Shown here: positions 7,471 through 15,530 of the stretch, one piece after another | Layout of the letters: each line of letters begins with the position of its first letter | How positions within the stretch are numbered: the first letter of the stretch is position 1 | Assembly (NCBI GenBank): GCA_003133425.1 | Contig: PKXI01000322.1 | Location: 717-25,439 of the forward strand | Direction: 5' to 3' | DNA from: Acidobacteriaceae bacterium | GTDB lineage: Bacteria; Acidobacteriota; Terriglobia; Terriglobales; Acidobacteriaceae | Length of the DNA: 24,723 bases | Translations under genes and position numbers: made by a program | The notes under the pieces: generated by a model | What the model was told of the DNA's origin: nothing | Databases searched by the model: none | The model's input: only the letters and a program-made list of their open reading frames with translations

Positions 7471-8724
7471 TTACGCGTTGCGCCCTAGAAAGACGGGGGC
7501 GATGTGGCGGTTGTAGAGATTTTCGGTCACGTTCTTTGCGATCACGGATTCGTTGGCTTCAAGCAGGTCGAGATAGCGGCGGCCCATTTTTGCGGCGACC
7601 TTGAAACCGACATGAAGCAACTGGCGGAGGCTGCTGTTATATGCGGGGTTGGCCTGGACGTGACGCAAGGCAGAGGTGTATTGCTCCGAGGTCCAGCCGC
7701 GGACTTCATCGGGCGAGGGGAGCTTCGCGGGATCGATGTCAATGACGGTGGCATAAGGGGCGCAGAGCTCCTCGCGATGGGCGAAGGCTTCGGCGTAGAT
7801 TTCCTTGGCGAGGGCGAGACCGTCTCCACCGGCTTCGGCGAGACCGATGAGTTCTTCAAGCCACGTGGTTCCGGCGGTCTTGAGGTGGACGCCGGCGTTG
7901 AAGCGCCTGGTGCATGCGTAAATGGCGGGGTAGATGGAGAATTTGTCGCTGCCGGAGTGAACGCTGAGCTTGAGATTCGCGGGCAGGCCGAATTGTTTGA
8001 CGGCGTAGGCGATGGCGGCGATGTCGAGGCCGAATTCGCGCTCGAACTGGGCTACGTCGCCGACGTAGTCGACGCCCTTGTTGAAGCGGCCGCTGAACTT
8101 GGGGGCGACGGTCTGGACGGGAATGCCTTCATCGGCGATGGCGGCCAGGATGATGAGCAGCTCGACTGGGCTCTGGGCGCGATCGGTTTCGTCCATTGAA
8201 ACTTCGGGGATGAAGTTGCCTACACCTTTGGCGCTTACGACCTTGCGGTAGACTTCGCGGGCTTTCTTGACCGCGGCGAGAAATTTCTGCGCGGCCTGGC
8301 GGAGGTCATCGGCTGTGATGTCGAAGGCGGCATCGACGCCGGCGAGCTGAATGCTGCCGAGGAGTTCGGGATGGCGCTTTACGAATGCGTCGATGTCCGC
8401 CGCCTGCGGGGGCTGGCCGATGAAGTCTGCTACGTCGATGGTGAAGAAGTCGCAGGGGGCGAGGAAGCGGTCGACGGTTGCAATGGTGATGTGGTCGGCG
8501 TCGCAATAGTAGGGGAGCTTCCACGCGAGTGCTTTGACCGCGGCATCGGCGGCCTGACGTGCTGATAAGGGCTCAGAGCCGATGATCATGTGTTCGCGGT
8601 TCGACTTGTTCCACACGGGAACGACTTCGATTCCGCTCGAGAGGGCTTTTACGCAGGCCTGTAATTGAGCCTTGGCCTGGTGAGAGAATCTGTCGCCGGT
8701 TCCAACCGAATATTTGTTGAGCAT
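7471..8724 (-). CDS. uxaE: D-tagaturonate 3-epimerase (UxaE family)
   Basis: About 417 residues. It converts D-tagaturonate to D-fructuronate, letting galacturonate enter the glucuronate branch without altronate enzymes. Family features known from the Thermotoga enzyme are present: GTGDRFS near the N-terminus, DADHITIATVDRFL, SMDETDRAQSPVELL, SVHSGSDKFSIYPA, GVHLKTAGTTWLEEL and RQLLHVGFKV. The conserved Asp, His and Glu in these stretches probably bind a divalent metal. The frame extends one codon further to TTG (8727); I chose the ATG at 8724. It lies between the LarA-like gene and the SDR gene in the operon. The 215 bases upstream hold palindromic and tandem repeats, so its expression may be partly uncoupled from the genes above. 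Confidence 0.88.
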   Translation of the reverse strand: MLNKYSVGTGDRFSHQAKAQLQACVKALSSGIEVVPVWNKSNREHMIIGSEPLSARQAADAAVKALAWKLPYYCDADHITIATVDRFLAPCDFFTIDVADFIGQPPQAADIDAFVKRHPELLGSIQLAGVDAAFDITADDLRQAAQKFLAAVKKAREVYRKVVSAKGVGNFIPEVSMDETDRAQSPVELLIILAAIADEGIPVQTVAPKFSGRFNKGVDYVGDVAQFEREFGLDIAAIAYAVKQFGLPANLKLSVHSGSDKFSIYPAIYACTRRFNAGVHLKTAGTTWLEELIGLAEAGGDGLALAKEIYAEAFAHREELCAPYATVIDIDPAKLPSPDEVRGWTSEQYTSALRHVQANPAYNSSLRQLLHVGFKVAAKMGRRYLDLLEANESVIAKNVTENLYNRHIAPVFLGRNA

Positions 8725-8801
8725 CAAGCTTTGGTTCTCCGTGGTTTCTTTTTCTGTCTTGAAGAATTTGTGATCAGGTCTCTGCCGCGTCCATTGCCTC
8801 G

Positions 8802-8855
8802 GGGGCTAAAGCCCCGATTGATATTGCTCACTTGCGGCACGACTAAAGTCGTGCC
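8802..8855. repeat. Paired-hairpin repeat, second copy
   Basis: ggggctaaagcccc (8802-8815), a 20-base spacer, then ggcacgact-aa-agtcgtgcc (8836-8855). The same two hairpins in the same order and nearly the same spacing lie inside the 168-bp element at 3162-3329. The long outer inverted repeats of that element are absent here. Confidence 0.8.
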
Positions 8856-8955
8856 CTTTCAAAGCCGCCGTTCGCTAGAGCTGCGCCCTTCCAAAAACCT
8901 TCGCTTCCTAAGGCCGCGCCCGTTCAAAGCCTCCACTTGCTAGACTGCCGCTTTC
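8851..8955. repeat. Degenerate 32-33-bp tandem repeat
   Basis: Three full units start at 8851, 8883 and 8916, each built as g(t/c)gccc, ttcaaa-like core, a C/T-rich middle and a (t/g)ctag-like end. A fourth partial unit (gctttcaaaacc) follows. The array runs from the intergenic hairpin repeat into the 3' end of the LarA-like gene, whose stop codon (8940-8942) lies in the third unit. Confidence 0.6.
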
Positions 8956-10250
8956 AAAACCTCGGCCGGTTCGGGGGTTTCATTGAGGCGGCTGCGATGG
9001 GCCCATAATCCCAAACCTGGATTGGCGATGAAGAAGACTTCTTCACCATCGACCTGGTTGTAACCGTGCTGGAGCTTTGCAGGATCGAAGCGCGACGTCA
9101 TTGTCTTGAGATCGCAATAGCTGAAGCCGACGCCTTCGACTTCTTCCCGAGTGAGCTGTCCGGGGCACCAGGTGATCTTGAAACGTCCTTCAGACGAGGC
9201 GTGGATGAGGTGCGCGGCTGCGCTGAGATCGCTACCCAGGTCCGGATTGTCATTGACAGCTTTCAGCGTCGCCGGAGTTCCGCGATAGCCGTATTTGCGG
9301 ATGAGCGCGTCGATGCCCTTGTCTTCGCCAAATTCGTGCACGCCGGGAGCGAGGATGATGAGTTCGGCGCCATCGGCGAGTGCCATGCGGGTGCGGTAGA
9401 CGGCCTTGTTGCCGATCCATGTGGAGTGAAACTCGCTGGGATCGAGGAAGACGACGGCCTTGTGAATCTGCTTGTCGACTATCTCGAAGTTGACCTTGAG
9501 GCTCAGCTCGGCGGCCCGAAGGAAGCACTCGATGTCGTCGCCGATGAACAGGCCGCGCACGGCGAGGCCTCCGTCTGTCTTGCGCCCGACGACCGTCTGC
9601 ACGTAGACGATGGGCAGGTGGCGCAGAAAATGGTCGGACGCGTAGTTGAGCACGTTGCGCACGGGATTGATGGCGCGGCCCATGATGCGCTCCATGCCGT
9701 AGACGGCGCCCAGGTAGTGGCTGCGGTTGATGCCTTCGCGACCACCGGTGCCGATGAGGATGTTCTTTGTGAAGTTGGCCATGCCGATGACTTCGTGGGG
9801 CACGACCTGGCCGATGGAGAGAATGAGATCGAATCCGCCGCTGGAGATGAGCTTGTTGACCTGTGCGGGCCAAGCGTAGGTCAGCTTGCCTTCAGACTGT
9901 TCGCGGATGAACTCCGACGGGACTTCGCCAACAGTCTCGACGTCGGTGCGCCAGTTGTGAACCTTGAACAGATTTTGCGGCACGGAGGGAAACATGTGCG
10001 TGAGCTGGTCGGGGCGCATGGGCGTGTGCGTTCCGATGGCAGGAAGAACGGCTTTGAGCTTGTCGCCGTAGTGCTTGTAGATATAGCCGGTGAGTTCGCC
10101 GGCACGCGAGTGTTCGCGGCTCTGGTCGGGGGGCACGGCGAGGACATTCTTGCGGTCTCCGAGCTTGGCCACGCTTTCCACGAGCAGGTCGTTCAACTGC
10201 TGCGGAGTGAGATCGGTATCGACGCTTCCGGTGGCGCAATAAAGGCTCAT
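8940..10250 (-). CDS. LarA-family nickel-pincer racemase/epimerase homologue (DUF2088)
   Basis: 436 residues, matching the lactate racemase LarA superfamily. The catalytic set is placed as in LarA: Asp42 and Arg45 (PDQSR), His75 (GTHTPM), His152 (VPHEVIG), Lys162 and His178. The His-to-Lys distance of 10 and His-to-His distance of 26 equal those of LarA H174, K184 and H200. Lys162 would anchor the nickel-pincer nucleotide, made by LarB, LarC and LarE, which are not in this window. Family members also include gluconate 2-epimerase and malate racemase. In a hexuronate operon the likely substrate is an aldonate such as mannonate, not lactate. Its start overlaps the permease stop (ATGA), so translation is coupled. 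The family is secure; the substrate is inference. Confidence 0.88.
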   Translation of the reverse strand: MSLYCATGSVDTDLTPQQLNDLLVESVAKLGDRKNVLAVPPDQSREHSRAGELTGYIYKHYGDKLKAVLPAIGTHTPMRPDQLTHMFPSVPQNLFKVHNWRTDVETVGEVPSEFIREQSEGKLTYAWPAQVNKLISSGGFDLILSIGQVVPHEVIGMANFTKNILIGTGGREGINRSHYLGAVYGMERIMGRAINPVRNVLNYASDHFLRHLPIVYVQTVVGRKTDGGLAVRGLFIGDDIECFLRAAELSLKVNFEIVDKQIHKAVVFLDPSEFHSTWIGNKAVYRTRMALADGAELIILAPGVHEFGEDKGIDALIRKYGYRGTPATLKAVNDNPDLGSDLSAAAHLIHASSEGRFKITWCPGQLTREEVEGVGFSYCDLKTMTSRFDPAKLQHGYNQVDGEEVFFIANPGLGLWAHRSRLNETPEPAEVLKAAV

Positions 10251-11554
10251 GCTGACAACTCAACTTTCTTTAATCCCGGCGCGAGCAGGAGGATGATTGC
10301 CAGTGCGGTGAGGTATGCGCTGGCCGCGACGATAAAGAGGGTGGCATAGCTGTGGGTCATTTGCAGGATGAAGCCTGAATAGGTGGCGAGCAGAATGCCG
10401 CCAACCGATCCAGCCATTCCGCCGATGCCGGTGACAGAACCAACAGCAGCGCGCGGAAACATATCCGAGGTAGTGGAGAAGAGGTTTGCTGACCAGCCCT
10501 GGTGTGCTGCGGCAGCCAGACTGAGAAGGGCCACTGCTACCCATTCGGAGTTGGTGTAGTTGACCGCAATGATCGGCACCACGAGGCAAGCACAGAGCGA
10601 CATGGCAGCCAGGCGCGCCTTGGTGGGCGACATTCCCATTCTGATAAAGGGAGCGGGTAGCCAGCCCCCGCCGATGCTGCCAATGGTGGTGCAGTTATAG
10701 ACAATGATGAGCGGCAAACCGAGATGTGAGAGATTCAGGTGAAATCTCTGGGTGAAGTAGGAGGGGAGCCAGAACAGGTAGAACCACCAGATGGGATCGG
10801 TGAGGAACTTGCCAAGAGTAAAGGCCCATGTCTGGCGATATCCGAAGAGCTTGATCCACGGCGTGGAAGGCCCGGGTTTCTCAGTGATTCCCTTGTTGAT
10901 GTATTCCAGTTCGGCGGCGCCGAGGGCGGGGTGTTCGGTGGGCTTGTGGTACTTGAAGAACCACAGGACGATCCAGGAGGCGCTGAACAGGCCAGTTGCC
11001 AGAAAGGCCGCATGCCAGCCATAGTGAATTGTGACCCAGGGAACGATGAGCGGAGCCAGGATGGCGCCCACATTGGCTCCCGAGTTGAAGATGCCAGTGG
11101 CCAGCGAGCGCTCGCTTTGCGGGAACCACTCAGCAGTGGTTTTGATCGCGGCAGGAAAGTTACCGGATTCGCCGATGCCGAGGCAGGCGCGGGCAATGCC
11201 AAACTGCAACACCGTGTTGGCAAGCGCATGGCCCATTGCGGAGAGGCTCCACAAGGCCATGATGACCATGTAGCCGATGCGGGTGCCGATTCTGTCAACA
11301 AAGCGGCCGGCCATTAGCAGGCCCAGCGCGTAGGCAAACTGAAAGGCGTCGACGACGTAGCCGTAGTCGAGTTCGGACATGCCGATGCTTGCCTGGAGGG
11401 TGGGCTTGAGGATGCCGATGACCTGGCGATCCATGTAGTTGATGGTGGTGGCGGCGAAGAGCATGGCGCAGATCGACCAGCGCACGCGCCCTATCCGTGC
11501 GCTGATCGGGGAATCTTCCTTAATCGCGACAGCTGAATCCGTACTGCCATCCAT
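10247..11554 (-). CDS. MFS hexuronate permease, ACS family (ExuT-like)
   Basis: 435 residues with about 12 hydrophobic segments. The first helix ends in NYMDRQVIGIL, the ACS-family signature. GRFVDRIGTRIGY forms the loop between helices 2 and 3, and ACLGIGESGNFPAAIKTTAEWFP is typical of hexuronate, galactonate and glucarate proton symporters. It would carry galacturonate or glucuronate across the inner membrane. Position supports this: it lies 10 bases after uxaC and overlaps the LarA-like gene by ATGA. Aaggag sits six bases before the ATG. The exact uronate cannot be read from sequence. Confidence 0.9.
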   Translation of the reverse strand: MDGSTDSAVAIKEDSPISARIGRVRWSICAMLFAATTINYMDRQVIGILKPTLQASIGMSELDYGYVVDAFQFAYALGLLMAGRFVDRIGTRIGYMVIMALWSLSAMGHALANTVLQFGIARACLGIGESGNFPAAIKTTAEWFPQSERSLATGIFNSGANVGAILAPLIVPWVTIHYGWHAAFLATGLFSASWIVLWFFKYHKPTEHPALGAAELEYINKGITEKPGPSTPWIKLFGYRQTWAFTLGKFLTDPIWWFYLFWLPSYFTQRFHLNLSHLGLPLIIVYNCTTIGSIGGGWLPAPFIRMGMSPTKARLAAMSLCACLVVPIIAVNYTNSEWVAVALLSLAAAAHQGWSANLFSTTSDMFPRAAVGSVTGIGGMAGSVGGILLATYSGFILQMTHSYATLFIVAASAYLTALAIILLLAPGLKKVELSA

Positions 11555-11564
11555 GTCTTTCTCC

Positions 11565-12956
11565 TTACAGCTTGTAGGCCTTCTTTACCAATGAATAGGT
11601 CAGCTCGTGCGCGAGTTCAAATGCTTCGTCTTCATCCAGGCGGTGCTGGGCGACGAGATTGGCAAGGAAAGCGCAGTCGATGCGCCGTGCCACGTCGTGC
11701 CGCGCCGGGATGGAAAGGAATGCCCGGGTGTCGTCGTTGAAACCTACGGTATTGTAAAAGCCCGCCGTTTCCGTAGCCTGCTGCCGGAAACGCATCATTC
11801 CCTCAGGACTGTCATGAAACCACCACGGGGGTCCAAGGCGCAAGCACGGATAATGGCCTGCGAGCGGAGCCAGTTCGCGGCTGATGGTGGACTCGTCGAG
11901 CATGAAGAGAATGATGGTGAGTTTGGTTTCGTTGCCAAAGCGGTCGAGCAAGGGGCGGAGTGCATCAACGTAGTTGGTAGGCCGCGGGATGTCGGCGCCC
12001 ATGTCGCGGCCATAGTGCTCGAAGACCTTGCGATTATGATTGCGCACGCTGCCGGGGTGAATCTGCATGGTGAGGCCGTCTTCCAGGCTCATTTGCGCCA
12101 TTTCAGTAAGCATCTGGGCGCGGAAAAGCTCGTTGTCTGCGGCGCTGGATTTGCCGGAGAGAACCTTGCTGAAGAGGGAAGCTGCTTCAGCGGCGGGAAG
12201 GTCGGCGGTTTGCGCGGTGGGGTGGCCATGGTCGGTGGCCGTGCAACCCTGTTCGCGGAAACGTGCACGGGCTTTGCGCAAGGCGGTGAGATAGCCCTTC
12301 CAGGCGGAGGTGTCCTCGCCGGTTTGTTCACCGAGCTTTGCAATCAGGCCGGCAAACCCTGCGAAGTCGGGATCGACGACCGGGTCGGGACGGAAGGCGG
12401 GCAAAATTCTCGCATTCCAGCCGGAGGCGCGAATCGCCTTGTGATCGTCGAGCGAGTCGGTGGGCGAGTCGGTAGTGGACAGGACCTCAATATTGAAACT
12501 CTTAAAAAGGGCGCGGGGCAGGAACTCGGGGGTACGCAGCTTTTCGGCGATGGTATCGAAATAGTGGTCTGCGGTTTTTTCCGAGAGGCGCTCCGTGAAT
12601 CCAAAGTGCTCCTGGAAGGCATAATCCAGCCAGACGCGCGTGGGGGTGCCGCGGAACAAGTAGTAGTGCTTTGCGAAGATGTGCCAGACCTTGCGGGGGT
12701 CCTTGATGACTGCTTGTCCGATTCCGAGATCGTCAAGAGAGACGCCCTGACTGTAGAGCATCCTGAAGACGTAGTGGTCAGGCTGCACGAACAAGGTGGC
12801 GGGGTCAGGAAATGGTCCATTGTTAGCAAACCAAGCGGCATTGGTATGCCCGTGGGGGCTAATGATGGGCAGGTTTTTTATATGTGCGTACAGGGCTCTG
12901 GCGACTTTGAGGGCGCTGGCCTCGGTTGGAAACAGACGATCTTCATGGAGCAGCAT
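11565..12956 (-). CDS. uxaC: Glucuronate/galacturonate isomerase
   Basis: 463 residues, full length for UxaC, an amidohydrolase-fold aldose-ketose isomerase. It turns D-galacturonate into D-tagaturonate and D-glucuronate into D-fructuronate. Signature stretches include SPHGHTNAAWFANN with His35 and His37, DYAFQEHFGFTERLSE, VLSTTDSPTDSLDDHKAIRASGW, MQIHPGSVRNHN and GPPWWFHDSPEGMMRFRQQATE near the C-terminus. It is the first gene of the minus-strand operon. The ribosome site is weak (gagggg some 14 bases before ATG). The divergent GntR/FCD gene lies 193 bases away. Confidence 0.96.
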   Translation of the reverse strand: MLLHEDRLFPTEASALKVARALYAHIKNLPIISPHGHTNAAWFANNGPFPDPATLFVQPDHYVFRMLYSQGVSLDDLGIGQAVIKDPRKVWHIFAKHYYLFRGTPTRVWLDYAFQEHFGFTERLSEKTADHYFDTIAEKLRTPEFLPRALFKSFNIEVLSTTDSPTDSLDDHKAIRASGWNARILPAFRPDPVVDPDFAGFAGLIAKLGEQTGEDTSAWKGYLTALRKARARFREQGCTATDHGHPTAQTADLPAAEAASLFSKVLSGKSSAADNELFRAQMLTEMAQMSLEDGLTMQIHPGSVRNHNRKVFEHYGRDMGADIPRPTNYVDALRPLLDRFGNETKLTIILFMLDESTISRELAPLAGHYPCLRLGPPWWFHDSPEGMMRFRQQATETAGFYNTVGFNDDTRAFLSIPARHDVARRIDCAFLANLVAQHRLDEDEAFELAHELTYSLVKKAYKL

Positions 12957-13006
12957 GGCTGTTATTTTACCCCTCGGATAAGTGGTGGTGCGATCCCGCC
13001 TGCGTT

Positions 13007-13019
13007 GAGGTCAGACCAC
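13007..13019. promoter_or_regulatory. Candidate operator between uxaC and gntR-type gene
   Basis: gaggt-cag-accac, with core palindrome ggtc-a-gacc. It matches 10 of 13 positions of the palindrome before the GH28 gene (4981-4993). A good -10-like tatacta-type box (tataca, 13023-13028) for the plus-strand regulator begins four bases downstream, and the uxaC start is about 50 bases to the left. A regulator bound here could control both directions. Confidence 0.45.
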
Positions 13020-13149
13020 AAGTATACACATGGCTCCGGAGGTCGTGAATTCCTTCGCGAGGCGAAGATTTCAGGGCAGATACACGCTCCTCAGTGGTAA
13101 GCTCATTCTGTCTGGATTTCGATCAATCTGGAGAAGGTGGCTGACACTT

Positions 13150-13884
13150 ATGCCGCGGACAAAGCAAGACGAACCTAATACCCACCGCACCATGCAGGTG
13201 GTTAACCACATCCGATCCCTGATAGAAAATGGCACGTTGCAACCGGGCGACAAGATTCCGCCGGAACGCGAATTTGCGCGCACACTCAAGATCAGCCGGG
13301 CCAGTCTTCGAACCGGCATTGGCTACATGGCCGCCATGGGAGTGATGAAGGTCCGGCATGGCGTGGGAACCTTTGTGGCCGATGGTCCGCCGGAGTTCGG
13401 CAAGGCGTCGCTTGGCCTGATGGGCGCGTTGCACGGCTTTCAGACATGGCAGATGTTTGAGGCCCGCATCATTCTCGAAAGCAACATTGCGGCACTTGCG
13501 GCCGAACGCGGCAAGGACGAGCACTATACGGCAATGGCCGAGGAAGTGGCCGAGATGTTTGCGGCGATGGAGAGCCCGGCGGATTTTCTGATTCACGACC
13601 TGCTTTTCCACCGCATCATTTCGCAGGCATCCGGCAATCCAATTCTGGCGGCAGTGATCGAGACCATCACGTCGGCACTCTACGACAAGCGGCGCAAGAC
13701 GGCGGAACGATCCATCGACATGCGCGAGTCCGCGGAGATGCACCGGGAGATCTACCGGGCAATTCGCGCTCGGAAATCGCAGGAGGCTCGCAAACTGATG
13801 GAAGAGCACCTGCGCATGGCTCAAACCTCGCAAGGGATGGAACGGCCTCCGGACCGCAAGGCGGTGCTGGTGGCAAGCCGGTAG
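13150..13884 (+). CDS. GntR-family transcriptional regulator, FadR/FCD subfamily
   Basis: 244 residues from the ATG at 13150, which follows ggagaagg; the frame also runs upstream to 13030 without a better start. The winged helix-turn-helix is at about 14-77 (VNHIRSLIENGTLQPGDKIP, then PEREFARTLKISRASLRTGI). An all-helical FCD ligand domain spans 100-225, with likely metal or ligand residues Asp150, His154, His198 and His220. Divergent placement beside uxaC makes it the probable regulator of the uronate operon, like UxuR or ExuR, with a uronate intermediate as inducer. Two GGT-N3-ACC palindromes are candidate binding sites. The true effector is unknown. Confidence 0.92.
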   Translation: MPRTKQDEPNTHRTMQVVNHIRSLIENGTLQPGDKIPPEREFARTLKISRASLRTGIGYMAAMGVMKVRHGVGTFVADGPPEFGKASLGLMGALHGFQTWQMFEARIILESNIAALAAERGKDEHYTAMAEEVAEMFAAMESPADFLIHDLLFHRIISQASGNPILAAVIETITSALYDKRRKTAERSIDMRESAEMHREIYRAIRARKSQEARKLMEEHLRMAQTSQGMERPPDRKAVLVASR

Positions 13885-13923
13885 GGAAACGGCGAGGCGG
13901 AACTCGGAGGCCGGCACGGGATC

Positions 13924-14067
13924 TCAGGTTCCGGGCAGGCCTTTGGCGACTGATGTGTCGCTGATGAGACCAGCCAATTGCGTAGCCACTGGGCGGTCGC
14001 TGGTGATGACGTCTGGGTCTTCAACATTTTCAAATATGAGCGGCACGGATCGAGTTCTGAGTGGGGC
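13924..14067 (-). pseudogene. Possible C-terminal remnant of an unidentified protein
   Basis: On the minus strand, a 47-codon open stretch reads as ordinary protein: PLIFENVEDPDVITSDRPVA, then TQLAGLISDTSVAKGLPGT and a stop. It is bounded upstream by an in-frame stop and has no start codon with a ribosome site. It may be what is left of a gene convergent with the gntR-type gene. I do not recognise the family. A chance open frame is possible at this length. Confidence 0.3.
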
Positions 14068-14086
14068 TTATTCCTTGCTTCCGCTT

Positions 14087-14118
14087 AAGAGGCTGCCGGC
14101 AAGCGCCCGCAGCCTCTT
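14087..14118 (+). terminator. Hairpin terminator after gntR-type gene
   Basis: 10-bp stem aagaggctgc/gcagcctctt with a 12-base loop, followed by the pyrimidine-rich cttccttc. It lies before the esterase start, which supports the downstream ATG for that gene. Confidence 0.6.
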
Positions 14119-14231
14119 CTTCCTTCACCGAAAGTTCAGATCAACTTAACACGGATGGAACACGTCCCAAGAAAGAGAAGGAACTCGAAAACATCCTTCA
14201 GCGTTCAGAATCAACTCCAGAGGATTGCAAA

Positions 14232-15254
14232 ATGCTTGCTTCAAATGTGCAGAATTCCTGCCGTCGTTCTTTGTGCTTGTCTCCATGGTTCGCGCGGAGA
14301 GCGGGAACGTTCTTTCTTCTTGTGGTTGCCGGGTTCGGTTTGTGCCTGGCGAGCGCCGCGCAGAGCCCCACGGCAACTGCCGCCGCCGCTGCAACTCCCG
14401 CTGCCGATATTGCTTTGCCGCATGGGCAGATTGAATATCTCTGGCCGGACGGAGCTCCGGGGGCAGTGGGCACGGAAGAGCAGGACAAACCGCACCTGGA
14501 GATTTTCGGCGCCTCGGGGCCGGGGCCGCATACGGCGGTGGTTGTATGTCCGGGTGGCGGGTACGTGCACCTGGCGTATGAAAAAGAAGGGACACGCATA
14601 GCCGAGTGGTTGAATCTGCGCGGAATTACGGCCTTCGTTCTCACTTACCGGTTATCTCCGCGCTATCACTATCCCGCGCCAATTCTTGACGGATACAGAT
14701 CGGTGCGCTGGGTTCGCAGCCACGCGCAAGAGTTCGGCATTGATCCGAGCCGGATTGGCGTGTGGGGCTTTTCAGCGGGCGGGCACCTGGTGGGAATGCT
14801 GGGTACGCACTTCGACGACGGAAACGCTCAAGCTGCGGATCCGATTGATCGGGTGAGCGACCGTCCCGATTTTGTAATCAGCTCGTATGGCGCGTTGACA
14901 CTGCAAGATGGAGTGGCAAAGCCGACTGCGCTTGTCCCACTGGTCGGCGGGTCGCTCACGCCAGAGCTAAAGGACGAACTATCTCCTGATAAACATGTGA
15001 CAGCTCGGACGCCGCCGTATTTTCTTTATGCGACTACGCCGGACCAATCGGTTCCGGTGCTGAGCAGCGTGGTGTTCTATACGGCGCTGGTGCGCGCGGG
15101 AGTTCCGGCTGAGATGCATATTTTTCAAGAAGGGCCCCATGGAACGGGACTGGCGCAGAGTTACGCCGCCCTCTCTGCATGGCCGGAGTTGCTGGAGAAC
15201 TGGCTGCGGCTGAATGGTTGGATTGCGGCCAGGACTGCGGGTACGGGGCATTGA
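14232..15254 (+). CDS. Secreted alpha/beta-hydrolase esterase (BD-FAE / acetylesterase type)
   Basis: 340 residues from the ATG at 14232, preceded by agagga; the frame extends to 14061 but that part crosses a terminator hairpin. A long basic N-region and hydrophobic stretch (FFLLVVAGFGLCLASAAQ) make a Sec signal peptide. The fold is alpha/beta hydrolase with oxyanion loop CPGGGY (106-111), nucleophile Ser181 in GFSAGG, Asp271 in TPDQSVPV and His303 in GPHGTGL. It belongs with secreted carbohydrate acetylesterases, often annotated as xylan esterases. Placed before a GH105 gene, it may remove acetyl groups from pectin or rhamnogalacturonan; this is inferred from context. Confidence 0.87.
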   Translation: MLASNVQNSCRRSLCLSPWFARRAGTFFLLVVAGFGLCLASAAQSPTATAAAAATPAADIALPHGQIEYLWPDGAPGAVGTEEQDKPHLEIFGASGPGPHTAVVVCPGGGYVHLAYEKEGTRIAEWLNLRGITAFVLTYRLSPRYHYPAPILDGYRSVRWVRSHAQEFGIDPSRIGVWGFSAGGHLVGMLGTHFDDGNAQAADPIDRVSDRPDFVISSYGALTLQDGVAKPTALVPLVGGSLTPELKDELSPDKHVTARTPPYFLYATTPDQSVPVLSSVVFYTALVRAGVPAEMHIFQEGPHGTGLAQSYAALSAWPELLENWLRLNGWIAARTAGTGH

Positions 15255-15294
15255 ACGGCTTAGAGTTTGGAGAATATCGATAAATGAGAATGAA

Positions 15295-15530
15295 GAAAGG
15301 CAAGCGCCTGGCCGTGCCACCCAGATCGTGAGCGGCGGAAAGCTGACGGTATGGCCGCAGCAGGACGATGCGTTGACACTTAAGCCGGTGTCAGGCCGCA
15401 ACTACGAGATGCCGTCATTAGTGATTTGTCCCAAGAACGCCGTAATGGGTATAGTTGGTTCGGCGCCGCCCCGCAACGCGCACTGGACCGCTATGAAAAG
15501 TGGGCCCAGGAATTTCCGGAGTCCAAATGA
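15295..15530 (+). pseudogene. Frame-broken gene remnant upstream of GH105
   Basis: Two adjacent frames read like protein. The first contains TQIVSGGKLTVWPQQDDALT, then LKPVSGRNYEM, resembling the last beta-strands of a glycosidase. From 15384 a second frame, shifted by one or two bases, gives 48 codons ending RALDRYEKWAQEFPESK. It has no ATG and opens after an in-frame TAA. Its TGA (15528-15530) overlaps the GH105 ATG (15527) as ATGA, the arrangement of a translationally coupled pair. I read this as a truncated and frameshifted former upstream gene. The family is not recognised. Confidence 0.4.

Noticed and set aside
8802..8955. Possible CRISPR array
   Set aside because: The units are contiguous and degenerate with no spacers, and no cas gene is present.
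9066..10349. 427-codon open frame on the plus strand
   Set aside because: Shadow of the LarA-like gene; composition is skewed to Asp, Glu, Val and Ala as expected from antisense.
11607..13100. 497-codon open frame on the plus strand
   Set aside because: Antisense to uxaC, which has full family motifs; the frame is open because of GC-rich codon use and shows no recognisable domain.
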